A stretch of DNA of 64,000 nucleotides from Inia geoffrensis. Lineage: Eukaryota; Chordata; Mammalia; Artiodactyla; Iniidae. The stretch covers positions 8,592,001 through 8,656,000 of the forward strand of contig CM070901.1 of NCBI GenBank assembly GCA_036417435.1. Reading direction: 5' to 3'. The notes below the pieces were generated by a model that saw only the letters and a list, made by a program, of their open reading frames with translations, had not been told where the DNA came from and did no database searches. Every line of letters begins with the position of its first letter. Positions within the stretch are counted from its first letter, which is position 1. A program made the position numbers and the translations under genes. Below, piece after piece: positions 11,127 through 23,130 of the stretch.

Positions 11127-12433
11127 TCTGTTTTTTAAATTTTTAATTTATTTTTTTATACAGCACATTCTTATTAGTCATCCATTTTATACACATCAGT
11201 GTATACATGTCAGTCCCAATCGCCCAATTCATCACACCACCACCCCCATCCCCACCACTTTCCCCCCTGGTGTCAATACGTTTGCTCTCTCCATCTGTGT
11301 CTCAATTTCTGACCTGCAAACCAGTTCACCTGTACCATTTTCCTAGGTTCCACATATATGTGTTAATATACGATATTTGTTTTTCTCTTTCTGACTTACT
11401 TCACTCTGTATGACAGTCTCTAGATTCATCCACGTCTCTACAAATGACCCCATTTTGTTCCTTTTTATGGCTGAGGAATATTCCATTGTATATATGTACC
11501 ACATCTTCTTTATCCATTCATCTGTCAATGGGCATTTAGGTTGCTTCCATGTCCTGGCTACTGTAAACAGTGCTGCAATGAACATTGGGGTGCATGTGTC
11601 TTTTTGAATTATGATTTTCTCTGGGTATATGCCCAGTAGTGGGATTGCTGGGTCATATGGTAATTCTAGCTTTAGTTTTTTAAGGAACCGCCATACTGTT
11701 CTCCATAGTGGCTGTATCAGTTTACATTCCCACCAACAGTGCAAGAGGGTTCCCTTTTCTCCACACCCTCTGCAGCATTTATGGTTTGTAGATATTTTGA
11801 TGATGGCCATTCTGACCAGTGTGAGGTGATACCTTATTGCAGTTTTGATTTGCATTTCTCTAATGATTAGTGATGTTGAGCATCCTTTCAGGTGTTTGTT
11901 GACCAGCTGTATGTCTTCTTTGGAGAAATGTGTTTAGGTCTTCTGCCCATTTTGGACTGGGTTGTTTGTTTTTTAGGTATTGAGCTGCATGAGCTGCTTA
12001 TATATTTTGGAGATTAATCCTTTGTCAGTTGCTTTGTTTGCAGATATTTTCTCCCATTCTGAAGGTTGTTTTTTCGTCTTGTTTATGGTTTCCTTTGCTG
12101 TGCAAAAGCTTCTAAGTTTCATTAGGTCCCATTTGTTTCTTTTTGTTTTTATTTCCATTTCTCTAGGAGGTGGGTCCAAAAGGATCTTGCTGTGATTTAT
12201 GTCACAGAGTGTTCTGCCTATGTTTTCCTCTAAGAGTTTGATAGTGTCTGGCCTTACGTTTAGCTCTTTAATCCATTTTGAGTTTATTTTTGTGTATGGT
12301 GTTTGGAAGTGTTCTAATTTCATTCTTTTACGTGTAGCTGTCCAGTTTTCCCAGCACCAGTTATTGAAAAGGCTGTCTTCTCTCCACTGTATATTTTTGT
12401 CTCCTTTATCAAAGATAAGGTGACCATATCTGA
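11127..12433 (-). mobile_element. LINE-1 3' end with ORF2 C-terminus, antisense
   Basis: The antisense L1 3' UTR begins near 11127. The minus-strand ORF2 C-terminal region then runs 11343-11855 and 11973-12433 in two frames separated by a break. The CCHC-like stretch ([19 protein letters not shown]) and [20 protein letters not shown] are L1 ORF2 hallmarks. It is 5'-truncated near 12430 and inactive. Confidence 0.94.
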
Positions 12434-12544
12434 TCAAGAATAAGAATTTTTAAATCTCTATATGTACAATGTTCCCTAGCAAATCTTATGATTAACCAAG
12501 ATTGGGAACCACTGGACTAAATTATCTTTAACTCTCCTTTATTA

Positions 12545-12895
12545 GTCAATTTAGCTTAAATTATGCTGTGGCAACAGATTGCTCCAAAACCTCAGTCATT
12601 TACAAGAAACATGTCTATTTTTTATTGATTGTACATGCTCACTGTAGGTCAGGTGAGGTCGTGTCCCACCTCTATCATCTTCACTCTTGGGCTCAGGATG
12701 ATGGAGCAGCTTCAGCTGGAACTTTGACTGCCTTAGGCAGAGGGAAGAGAGAGATGGAAAACCATGAGCTAGCTCATAAAGCCTTTGTTAGAAAGTGATG
12801 CATGTCACTTCCACCCACATTTCATTGGCCAAAGCCTGTCACATGGCCACTCCTGAGTTCAACAGAGTAGGGCTGTGCAATCTTCCCACAGGGAG
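12545..12895 (+). mobile_element. Old interspersed repeat, family A
   Basis: TGCTGTGGCAACAGATTGCTC, then CCTCAGTCATTTACAAGAAAC, and near the end CATTGGCCAAAGCCTGTCAC match a mammal-wide repeat whose class I cannot recall with certainty. Related copies in this window lie at 16240-17175, 24170-24690 and 56746-56835, so it is repetitive by internal comparison. Confidence 0.6.
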
Positions 12896-13691
12896 AGTTA
12901 ATGAATAATAGTGACCAAAAATAGAATCTACCACTGGTCCTTCCAACTCTAAAAACTGTGTAATAAAATCAATGACTCCCTTATAGACATTAAGAGTAAT
13001 GTTGATTATAAAAATTATCTGCTTATAAAATGGTTCCTGTAATAGTTTGTCAACCTGGAATCTTAATTTGTGCTCCTATAAAAGGAAACTCTAAGACAAT
13101 AAATTCGTTTAAAAAAATAGATATTTTCTGCCTCTTAGAGGCAGATAGATTATTTGGAAAGTAAGACGAGGAGGCATGTTAGGAAGGTAGGCAAGTGAGA
13201 CAGGGAAGGGAGAAGAGCCAATAAAAAGTAAGAGGGGCTCAGTTTTGCTGGAGACCCTCTCAGAGCCCTTGTCAGACAAACATCAGGACCCTCCCACCAG
13301 AGGACAGGCTGGGACACTTGTTCACCACTCCCAACCCCAGTGATTGAAGGTTGCCTCCCAAGGGTTTAGCTCTCTCAAACTTCGGTTTAGCTTTTACAGC
13401 TGAGCAAGTTCCAGTAACACTGGACAAAACCCTCCAGCAGGGAAAGGGGGAGATGCAGGGACCTACAGTGGGAACACTTCAGGGAGTTGGGGGTTGTCCA
13501 CAGGTGCAAGAAAACTCAGGTAGCTAAGGGGACACTGGTGGACCATCAACAGCATCCACTACACCTAGTTCAGAGTTGGCCTCCATCGGTTATGAAATAT
13601 TTTATTATCAGACATTTCATTTCTTTAAGTCAATCTGACCTCACCCACAGTCCAAATTGATAACTTTTTCTCTATTCACTATTAGAAATTA
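12896..13691. other. No feature recognised
   Basis: About 800 bp without a named repeat or exon. A short inverted stretch CTGCCTCTTAGAGGCAG occurs at about 13129-13145. No long frame is present. Confidence 0.4.
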
Positions 13692-13709
13692 ATAATGCCT
13701 TAGTTTTCA

Positions 13710-14038
13710 AATGATACAGATGAACTTATCTGCAAAGCAGAAAGAGAGACCCAGACGTAGAGACCAAACGTATGGACACCAAGGGGGAAAAGAGGGTTAG
13801 GATGAATTGGGAGATTGGGATTGACATATATACCCTACAATGTATAAAACAGATAACAAATGAGAACTTACTGTATAGCATAGGGAACTCTACCCGTTGC
13901 TCTGCGGTGACTTAAATGGGAAGGAAATCTAAAAAAGAGGGGAGATATATATACATATAGCTGATTCACTTTGCTGTACAGCAGAAACTAACGCAACACT
14001 GTAAAGCAACTATACTCTAATAAAATTTTTTTAATATA
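13710..14038 (+). mobile_element. LINE-1 3' UTR, sense, with target duplication
   Basis: Contains the older L1 3' end: GAACTTACTGTATAGCATAGG, GCTGATTCACTTTGCTGTAC, AAGCAACTATACTCTAATAAA. It is flanked by an 18-bp duplication with two mismatches, ATAATGCCTTAGTTTTCA (13692-13709) and ATAATACCATAGTTTTCA (14039-14056), which fixes the insertion limits. Confidence 0.92.
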
Positions 14039-14056
14039 ATAATACCATAGTTTTCA

Positions 14057-14374
14057 CCTCAAGTGCCAACTCAGGTTAAAATGACTACCGGAAACACATG
14101 TTGAAAAAGATACAAGGTCAGGTGTGATGTGCAGTGACCAACTAAGGAAGTCTTCCAGGGACAAAGGGGGGATATAGTATATTTGTCGCACGCCTGGTAG
14201 CCTTTAACTTAGTACTAAAACTTTATCAGTGTTTCTAATGCTTTAAATTAAAATGTACTAAAGAAATGTTTTTCTACTTGTAAAATTTTTCTGTATTTAT
14301 TACCAAAAATAAGAAAGTTTTTAAGGTTTTGAAAAAAATATTTAAAAGTCATGGAACAACTATACCTCTTCCCA
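14057..14374. other. No feature recognised
   Basis: Short unassigned AT-rich stretch between two L1 insertions. Confidence 0.35.
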
Positions 14375-15560
14375 CTGACTGTTAAAGTTGCTTTGTATGG
14401 TTTTAACTTGCATGGTCTTTTTTATGGTTTCACACTAGTGTGCAAAGCCATGACTCCCTTTGTATTCTAGATACAAATCCTTTGTTGGATCTGTGGTTTG
14501 CAAATATTTTTCTCCTGGTCCACAGCTTGTCTTTTTATTCTTTTGACAGGATCTTTAATTTTAATGCAGTCCAGTTTATCGACTTTTTTCTTTTATAGAT
14601 TGTTTGTTTTTGGTGTCACATCTAAGAATGCTTTACCTAGCTATGAGTCTTGAAGATTTTTTCTTACATTTTCTTCTACAAGGTTTATAAGTTTACACTC
14701 TACATTTAAATCTATGTCCTCTCTGAGTAAAGTTTTGTATAAAGTGTGAGGCTTAGGTTTGTTTGTTTTTTTCTTTTTTCTTTGCCTGTGAATGACCAAT
14801 TGCTTCAGCACCATTGGTTGAAAGGAATCATTCCCCTACTCACAATCCTTCCTGTGTGCCTCAAAAATTATCTTTCCATCTATGTGTGAGTCTACTTCTG
14901 GGTTCTCTATTCTGTTCCACTGATTATGGATTTATCCCTCCATTAATACTATACTGTCTTAATTATATAGCTCTATATTAAGACTTACTATTGGGTTGAT
15001 TGTTTTCTCCCATTTTATTCTTCTTTTTCAAAATTGTATTAGTCTAATTCCTTTGCCTTTCCATATAAATTTTAAGATCAACTTGTTTATATTTATGAAA
15101 AAAATATTGCTGATTTTTAGATAGAAATTATAAAATTATAGATCAATTTGGGGAGAATTGACACCTTTACTATGTTGAGTCTACTAATCTATGAAAACAG
15201 TATGTATTTCCACTTATTTAAGTTTTCTTTGATTTCTTCCATCAGAATTCTGTAGTTTTCAGCATACAAGTTTTGTTAGATTTATACCCAAGTATTTCTC
15301 TCTTTTTTTGAGTGATTATACACAGCATTGTGTTTTTAATGTCAGTCTCCTCATGTTTGTGTCTTGCAGCCTTGCTAAACTCATTTAGTAGTTCCAGAAG
15401 TTTTTTTTAATAGATTCCTCGGTATTTTCTATGCAGATTTTTATGTCATATGCAAATTGGGCCAGTTTCATTTTTTTCCTTTTCAGTCTGTGTACCTTTT
15501 ATTTCTTGCCTCATTGCAGTGGATAGAATTCCCATCAGTATGTTGACTCAGAGATGCACT
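14375..15560 (-). mobile_element. Old L1M body, antisense
   Basis: Antisense ORF2-region L1 of an old (L1M) type: GCAAAGCCATGACTCCC, AATCCTTTGTTGGATCTGTGG, TTCTATTCTGTTCCACTGAT, AACTCATTTAGTAGTTCCAG. No open frame survives, in keeping with an old copy. Confidence 0.85.
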
Positions 15561-15964
15561 GCATTTTTTAAAAAGAGCCTATAGTCACAATCTACACCAG
15601 GGATTGCAACCTGAAATATCCCTCCCTAGAACCAGGCAAATAACTTAAGTGTAAATTGGGCCAATTACGATAGTAGGAATTGGCAGGAATGTAGTATACT
15701 GAAGAATATGTGTAGCTCTTAAAGATAATCATATCCCAAGACTTAAAAAGCGCTGTTTTTGCTGCTGGCCGAACACAATGTATTTTTAAGCAGGATTTGG
15801 TTAAAGATAATCATTGATCTCCCGTCTCTGCATGGAGTAGCCTTCAAAGAAAACACAAAACTCCACAAGGCTTCAATAATAATTTAGATTCTGCATGTAC
15901 CAAATAAAAGCCCTAGTTTGGGGGGATTACAATCAGATCATGCTCTTGAGATAAAGGTTAAAAC
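15561..15964. other. No feature recognised
   Basis: AT-rich, no repeat or exon recognised. Confidence 0.35.
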
Positions 15965-15973
15965 TTAGTTGGC

Positions 15974-16220
15974 GACATATATACACTAACAAACGTAAGG
16001 TAGATAGCTAGTGGGAAGCAGCCGCATGGCACAGGGATATCGGCTCGGTGCTTTGTGACCGCCTGGAGGGGTGGGATAGGGAGGGAGGGAGGGAGACGCA
16101 AGAGGGAAGAAATATGCGAACGTGTGTATATGTATAACTGATTCACTTTGTTATAAAGTAGAAACTGACACACCATTGTAAAGCAATTATACCCCAATAA
16201 AGATGTTAAAAAAAAAAAAT
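15974..16220 (+). mobile_element. LINE-1 3' UTR, short retrocopy
   Basis: Only the last ~245 bp of a young L1: TAGCTAGTGGGAAGCAGCCG, GTGCTTTGTGACCGCCTGG, GCAATTATACCCCAATAAAG and a 12-A tail. The duplication TTAGTTGGC flanks it (15965-15973 and 16221-16229). Confidence 0.95.
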
Positions 16221-16239
16221 TTAGTTGGCAATGGATGTT

Positions 16240-17175
16240 ATATTGGTTAGCTATTCACGTACAACATACCACCCCAAACCATTTATAGTAAATCCCCTAC
16301 ATACGAATGAGCTCCATTCCAAGAGCGTGCTCATAAGTCCATTTGTTTGTAAGTCCAGCAAAGTTAGCCTAGGTACCCAACTGACACAATCGACTATACA
16401 GTACTGTGCTGTAATAGGTTTACAATACTTTTCACACAAATAATCCACAAAAAACAAACCCAAGAAATAAAGAAAACATTTTTAATCTTACAGTACAGTA
16501 CCTCGAAAAGTACAGCACAGTACCAGCTACATCACTGCTGCTTTTACGCTTGCTTCCGGACATCCTGGGCTTGACATAAAGATACTGTACTCTATACAGT
16601 ACTGTACAGGAAAGTACACAAAAGCACAACCATTTGTAGAGGATGCACACAGGTGACAATGCAAGCCAGACACGTGAACTACCTTACGTGACTGGACATG
16701 CAAAAGCACATTCACATCTTTGAAAATTTGCAACTTGAAGGTTCATACGTAGGGGGCTTATTGTACTATTGTGTTTATGACTAGTCTATGCATCAGTTGG
16801 TGTCTTCTGAACCCACTCTTAATCTAGGTCCTGTTAGGCTGCTTTTAGCTGGGCTTGCTCATGTGTCTGCTTTCAGCTTGCATTTGGCTGTGGTCTGTCT
16901 TGTCTAGGATGGACTTGGTCTTATGTGTGGAGCTGGCCGACTGACAGCTAGAGCAACAGTAGATAAGTAGGCTGTGGATCTCCCATTTTCCAGTGGAGGA
17001 TTGCAGGTATGTTCTCATGGCACAGACGAAGGAACCAGAGGGGGTGGACGCATGAGAGGCTCCTTGAAGCTGGGTTCAGAACTGCCACACTTCCACTTCC
17101 ACCACTTTCTGTTGGCTGGAACAAGTCACACAACCAGCCTGGATTGAAAGGTAAGGAAATAAATTCCGCCTCTTA
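16240..17175 (+). mobile_element. Old repeat family A, split by a Tigger-like element
   Basis: The left piece (GGTTAGCTATTCACGTACAAC, ACCCCAAACCATTTATAG) and the right piece (from CTATTGTGTTTATGACTAG onward, with GGCTGCTTTTAGCTGGGCTTG and CTTCCACTTCCACCACTTTC) are the two parts of one family-A copy. They are separated by the DNA transposon at 16286-16763. Confidence 0.55.
16286..16763 (-). mobile_element. Tigger-like (pogo) element, 478 bp, keeps transposase start
   Basis: Its inverted ends (TAGTAAATCCCCTACATACGA on the left, CGTAGGGGGCTTATTG on the right) match those at 44879 and 51328, and TA flanks both sides, as in Tc1/mariner-pogo elements. In minus orientation, an ATG-initiated segment MSGSKRKSSSDVAG (about 16563-16522) resembles a transposase N-terminus. 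The sequence then passes straight to the element's 3' end. This is an internally deleted, non-autonomous copy. Confidence 0.85.
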
Positions 17176-17374
17176 ATAGGAGGCACTTCAAAGGTATTTT
17201 ACAAAGGGTGTGGAGACAGGGAAGCCATTCATTGGAGCCTTCTCTGCAAACAAACTACTCTAAGCATGGAGGGTCTCCTTAAGGTCAGAGATTATTGTTC
17301 ATCTTTTCATTTCTTTATCTGAAGAAATGTTTTGCATATAGTAGTATGTACTCATTTGCATTTATATATGTTTA

Positions 17375-17490
17375 CTTATTAATTCTCAGAACCCTATGAG
17401 ATAGGTGTTTTTATTCCCATTTTGCAGATAAAGAAAGTAGGTACAGAGAATAAACTTACTCACAGTCTTATAGTGAGGAATCTCATTTTC
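17375..17490 (-). mobile_element. MIR SINE fragment
   Basis: Antisense MIR core in the correct order: CTCAGAACCCTATGAGATAGG, ATTCCCATTTTGCAGATAAAG and ACTTACTCACAGTCTTATAG. Confidence 0.8.
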
Positions 17491-17799
17491 CATGTATTGT
17501 CCACAATTATAGTCATACCTATGAATATTATAATATTATTGATAATAATGGTGATTTTCTACTTCCATCTCCGAGTAGATGACATTTGACTGAAGGAGTT
17601 GCCATTCTGTGTGAAAATTTAAGAGCTTAACTTGACTATTTGCTGGCTATAGCTTTGCGTTTTTGCATGCAAGTATCAACAAGGATGCCACCAAGTATCA
17701 TGTATATCCCTCCCTCCCCCCTAAAAGAAATATATAGCTGTGTATCTGCTTAAGTACTTGTATAAGTCCATGGTTAAACCACATTGTGGAAGTGGAATT
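17491..17799. other. No feature recognised
   Basis: AT-rich stretch without a named repeat or exon. Confidence 0.35.
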
Positions 17800-17812
17800 A
17801 GAATTAGCTTAA

Positions 17813-18592
17813 CATGAAAAGATGCTCCACATCACTAATTATTAGAGAAATGCAAGTCAAAACTACAGTGAGGTACCACCTCACACCAGTCAGAATAGCC
17901 ATCAACAAAAAGTCTATAAATAAATGTTGGAGACGGTGTAGAGAAAAGGGAACACTTCTATGTTTCTGGTGGGAATGTAAATTGGGGCAGTGACTATGGA
18001 GAACAGTATGGAGATTCCTCAAAAAACTAAAAATAGAGCCACCATATGATCCTGCAATCTCACTCTTGGGCATATATCTGAACAAAACTATAATTCAAAA
18101 ATCTATATGCACCCCTGTGTTCATAGCAGCATTATTTACAATAGCCAAGACATGGAAGCAACCTAAATGTCCATCAACTGATGAATGGATAAAGAAGATG
18201 TGGCATGGCATATATATAATGAAATATTACTCGGCCACAAAAGAATGAAATTAATGCCATTTGCAGCTACCTGGGTGAACCTAGAGATGATCATACTAAG
18301 TGAAGTAAGTCAGAACGAGAAAGACAAACATCATATGAATCACTTATATGTTGAATGTAAAATATAACACAAATGAACCTATCTATGAAACAGAAACAGA
18401 CTCACAGACATAGAGAACAGACTTGTTCTCTATGCCAAGGGAGAGGAGAGGCGGGGGATGGATGGATTGGGAGTTCAGGGTTAGCAGATGCAAACTACTC
18501 TATATAAAATAGATAACAAGGTCCTACTGTATAGCACAGGGACCAGTGGATATTCAATATATTGTAATAAACCATAATGGAAAAGGAAAAAA
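17813..18592 (+). mobile_element. LINE-1 3' end, sense, 5'-truncated
   Basis: Starts inside the ORF2 C-terminal region (GATGCTCCACATCACTAATT) and ends with an L1 3' UTR (GTCCTACTGTATAGCACAGGG, TGTAATAAACCATAATGG). The duplication AGAATTRGCTTAA at 17800-17812 and 18593-18605 has one mismatch. Surviving reading frames are broken. Confidence 0.94.
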
Positions 18593-18605
18593 AGAATTGG
18601 CTTAA

Positions 18606-19294
18606 AATATTTTAAGGTAGGTTTTTACAGCCGACTTTACAACCTATACAAGAACTTCAATATCTATAGTGTGCAATTAGTAAAATTTCTGATAGAATTT
18701 CCTGAATACTTTAATGGAAAAAAGCATTTCCAAGTTAATGAGTTAATTGGCCTGGTAAATGAATTTATTAAAGACAGTCCATTGAATGTTGGCTAATGCC
18801 TATAAAACACAATGATTTTAGTTTCAGTGAGGTATATCTTTTAGCAATAGCTATATAACATGTCCAACTGCATTTAGAAAACCCTTTCTCATCATAGACA
18901 AGCCATGCCATTTAATGTTTTCTGCAATAGATGAACTTGCTTCCAATTCATGAACTGTCCTGAGATGTTTGGCAAGACACTAGAAACAGGCAGAAAATAA
19001 ACTGTGAATTAAAATACAACCCTAATTTTGTGTGATATCAAACTTAATTTCTCTTTTATCAGGAAGAAATGAAATTTCCAATCTGGCCCCTGGAGGATGT
19101 ATTGAATTTGACTCCAAGAAAGCCCCACCCTATAGCTACACCTGACTGATTAACATAGAAGATTCCTGCTCAAAAAATCAAAGGGTGATGATGAAAAGTT
19201 GACGAACGCTCCAAAGAGCCTTAAATATATTTTTCAGAGCCAAAGGTGTTACAGCAGTGATGACTACTAGAACCCCTGTACTTGAGCCACCAAG
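18606..19294. other. No feature recognised
   Basis: About 690 bp of AT-rich DNA without a recognised repeat, exon or RNA gene. Confidence 0.4.
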
Positions 19295-20560
19295 TTTGAC
19301 TAGGAATTCATTTACTCATTCAACAAGCACTTACTGACCTGCTACCATGTATAAGGCACCTTGTCAGGGCTAGAGATCCAGAAATAGCAAGTATGCGCAT
19401 TTTCTATTCTCAAGATCAATACCATTTGGAGGACAGGCAATGAATCCTATGATTATATTGTAGTAGAAGGTGAAGTTGAAATACATATGGAGTGAAACGA
19501 GAGGAGAGCGTTGTGGGTCCTACCTCAAGCCAGGGGTCTCAGAGAACACAAGAGAAAGTGATGCTTAGCTTGATCTTGAAGGTAGATGAGAACTGAGGGG
19601 TTGTTCCAGGCAGAGGGTCCTTCACGTGCAGAGCAAGAAGGGATGAGGGAAAATGGTGAATTGAAGAAATTACTTGTATGTGATGTAACCATAATGATGT
19701 GAACTGCCTGAGAAGGAAAGGCAGACAGTAGCCAGATTACACAAGACCTTGCTGGAAGCGGTAAGAGGTTTTGATTTTGCCCAAAGGTGATAGAAAACTA
19801 CGAAGAAATTTTAAATAGAAGAATGACATGCTCATTCACTTTTGTTTACTGTGGTAAAAATCACATAACATAAATTTTACCATCTTAACCATTTTGATAT
19901 ATATAATTCAGTAGTATATGAAACAGGTCTTTAGAGGTTTTTCACCTGGCAAACCTGAAACTCTACACCCACTGAGCAACAACTCCTTTTTCCCCCTCCC
20001 TGCCCCCAACTCTTGGTAACCACGGATCTACTTTCTGTTTCTATGAGTTTGTTTACTTTTGATACCTCATAACAGTGGACTCGTATGGTATTTGTCTTTC
20101 TGTAACTGGCTTATTTCACTTATCATAACGTCCTCAAGATCCATCCATTTAGTAGCATGTGGCAGGATTTCCTCCCTCTTTAAAGGAGAATCATATTCCA
20201 TTGTGTGTATTTCGTTTATCGGTCTTCTGTCTGCAAGCAGATATCAGCATGATCATTTCAAGCAGACGCTCTGGCAACCACGTATTTGGAGGATGGACCG
20301 GAGTGGTTTGCATCTGGAGTTGGGAAGGTACAATAAGATGATGACTTCTGAACTCAGATAGTGGTAGCTGTGGAGATGGATAGAGTGGGACAGATTTGAG
20401 AAAGACTTAAGCTTATAGAATTGAAAATACTTCCAAACTGCACAGTTGGATGCAGTGAAGGAGGAGGGAATTAGAGAAAAGCAGTGATTACAGTTGGTTT
20501 GTAGGTAGAGCCTGAAGGAAGCCACTGGCTTTTGAAACCTAGGTCAACCTAGGGATGCAT
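19295..20560 (+). mobile_element. Old interspersed repeat, family B, split by L1M
   Basis: TCATTCAACAAGCACTTACTG, GTTGTTCCAGGCAGAGGGTCC and CGTGCAGAGCAAGAAGG, then after the L1M piece GGACCGGAGTGGTTTGC and GCCTGAAGGAAGCCACTGG, follow the order of a long old mammalian repeat that I cannot name with certainty. Related fragments lie at 25810, 29035, 32440, 42515 and 45760. Confidence 0.5.
19838..20245 (-). mobile_element. Old L1M 3' UTR, antisense
   Basis: Typical L1M antisense wording: AAAAATCACATAACATAAATT, CTCTTGGTAACCACGGATC, GTAACTGGCTTATTTCACTT, ATCCATCCATTTAGTAGCATG and CATATTCCATTGTG. It lies inside the family-B repeat. Confidence 0.85.
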
Positions 20561-21149
20561 TTGTGCAGAGAAGCCGTGCCTCACTAAACGGGAAGAGGAA
20601 AATACTGGAAGAAACAAGGGGACTCACAAATGCCTCAATGTCCAGGTCTAACTGACGTGTAGGATAAAATATAGTCATGAGAAAAGAGGGGGTTAGTTGT
20701 GGCCACATTCTTTTTGTGAACTTGCAGCATGAAAAGAGCTCTCAGAGAAGAAATATCAAGGGAAGTTTTTGCACTGTATGAAGCAAGTTTTAGCTAGTTT
20801 GGCATTAAGTTCTATTATTACAGGATCAAAGGCTGTATGTAATGCCAAAATACTCAAGTTCATGCCCAGCTTTGAAGCTTGTGGACCTCAACGGTGTGTA
20901 CAGTATTGGAATAATCCTAGAGAGCACAAAACAAGAGGCTGCACGTATCAAAATTATTTTTGCTGAAGTCACTGGTGTGGTCCAGGACTTAGGTTATATT
21001 AATACCAGTTGTACACAGTGCTTAGAGAAGTTGCTAGCATCCAAAAAATGTGCATTTTTTAATGTTTAAATTTTTGCTGCATTAACCCTGTTTCTAGATA
21101 TTTAGATTTTATTTTTTAATTTTATTTTAATTTTTTATTAAGATCATTT
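20561..21149. other. No feature recognised
   Basis: The overlapping plus-strand frames at 20769-20966 and 20842-21069 have no known domain and no splice context that I can support. The stretch becomes T-rich near 21060. Confidence 0.35.
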
Positions 21150-23130
21150 TATTTTAAAAGTTTTCAAATTATTTCAAGCAAACTGGAATTATTTTACAGT
21201 AAAAACATTTATGTCCATCACCTAGATTTTATCATTGCCATTTAATGATAACCTCATTAAGATATGATTCATATATCATACACTTCACCTATTGAAAGTT
21301 ATGTATTTGAACTTTAAATAAAGACTTGCTGTTTTAAAATTTTTACCTGGAAGTCATTTTAAATTTATAGAAAAGGTGTAGGAAAAGTATTAAGAAAACC
21401 CAAATATCCTCTACCCAGGTTTACATAAACTTGATATAATTTGTTTGTTAACGTTTAAATAATTTAACATCTGCTTTTAACATCACCCCTACAGTGTGTT
21501 CCTGCCACTTGAGAGTAAGTTGCATGCATCATTGTGCTAGTACTTGCTGTGTATTGGCTAAGAATGGGGATGTTTTCTTTTTTTTAACATCTTTATTGGA
21601 GTATAATTGGTTTACAATGGTGTGTTAGTTTCTGCTGTATTACAAAGTGAACCAGCTATACATATATATATATCCCCATATCTCCTCCCTCTTGCGTCTC
21701 CCTCCCTCCCACCCTCCCTATCCCACCCCTCTTGGTGGTCACAAAGCACCGAGCTGATCTCCCTGTGTTATGCGGCTGCTTCCCACTAGCTATCTATTTT
21801 ACGTTTGGTAGTGTATATATGTCTACGCCACTCTCTCACTTCGTCCCAGCTTACCCTTCCCCCTCCCCATATCCTCAAGTCTATTCTCTATGTCTGTGTC
21901 TTTATTCCTGTCCTGCCCATAGGTTCTTCAGAGCCATTTTTTTCTTTTTTTGTTTAGATTCCATATATACATGCTAGCATACGGTATTCGTTTTACTCTT
22001 TCTGACTTACTTCACTCTGTATGACAGACTCTAGGTCTATCCACCTCACTACAAATAACTCAGTTTTATTTCTTTTTATGGCTGAGTAATATTCCATTGT
22101 ATATATGTGCCACATCTTCTTTATCCATTCATCTGTTGATGGACACTTAGGTTGCTTCCATGTCCTGGCTATTGTAAATAGTGCTGCAATGAACACTGAG
22201 GTACCTGACTCTTTTTGAGGGATATTTTCTTGCATAGCCACAGTACAGTTGTCAATGTAAATAAATTTAATACTGATGCAATACTTTAATCTACTTTCTA
22301 TATTCCAGTTTTGTCAATTGACCCAGTGATGTCCTTTTTAATATCCTTTTTCCCCTTCCAGTACAGGGTCAAGTCTAAGATCAAATATCTATTTTATTGT
22401 CATGAGTCTTTAATCTTCTCCAATCTGCAGGAGTTCCACAGTCCTTCATGACACTGACATATTTAAAGAATACAAGCCCTTTTTTTGAATAGAATGCTCC
22501 TCGTTTGGGGTTTGTTGGGTATTTCCAAATGACCATGTTCAGGCAGCTGTCCTCGTAGGAGTCCTACTTAAGTGATGCTGAGGCCCTTTCAAAGTATCAC
22601 ATCCCGAGGCACATCATGTCCATTTTGTCCCCTTGGTGGTGCTACTTTTGATCACCTGGTCAAGGTTTTGTCCAATTTCTCTACATTTTTACTATGTTTT
22701 CCTGTATATTTAATAAGCAATTTGTAGAAAGACAGTTTGACAATGCAAACATAATGCTTCTCATCTGAAGTTTCCTCCTAGATTTAGCATCCGTTGACAT
22801 TTCTTGCCTGAACTCACCTTTCCCACTATCGTGAAATGGTAATTTTACAAACCCGATGTCCTCTCTGTGTTTACCATTTGGCACTCAGCCTTCCACTGAG
22901 GGCTGGAACAAGAGCCCTTCTTACTCCCATTTTTTAATCTATTTATTATCAGTTCTTCCTCCTGGGTTTTAATTTTTTCTGTGGCTTACAATTCATTACT
23001 GTCCCACATTTGGCCTGTGAGATTCCCTTCAAGTTACTTCCTGTATCTTTGTAACATCCTCCTATCAGACTTTCTGAGCATGTTTTTACTTTCTGGCATA
23101 AGAAGACTTAGAAGATTGAGATCTGGTCAT
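21150..23130 (-). mobile_element. Old L1M segment, antisense, split by a younger L1
   Basis: The left part (AATTTATAGAAAAGGTGTAGG, CATCACCTAGATTTTATC) and the right part (GCATAGCCACAGTACAGTTG, TTGACCCAGTGATGTCCTTTT, GTCATGAGTCTTTAATCTTC, CCTTTCAAAGTATCACATCCC) belong to one antisense L1M 3' region. They read through once the younger L1 at 21580-22218 is removed. Confidence 0.75.
21580..22218 (-). mobile_element. Young LINE-1 3' end, antisense, clean insertion
   Basis: A T-run, the antisense L1 3' UTR (GTGGTCACAAAGCACCGAGC) and the last ORF2 codons on the minus strand (residues [20 protein letters not shown]). It is bounded by GGGATRTTTTCTT at 21567-21579 and 22219-22231, one mismatch. It is 5'-truncated and non-autonomous. 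Confidence 0.96.
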
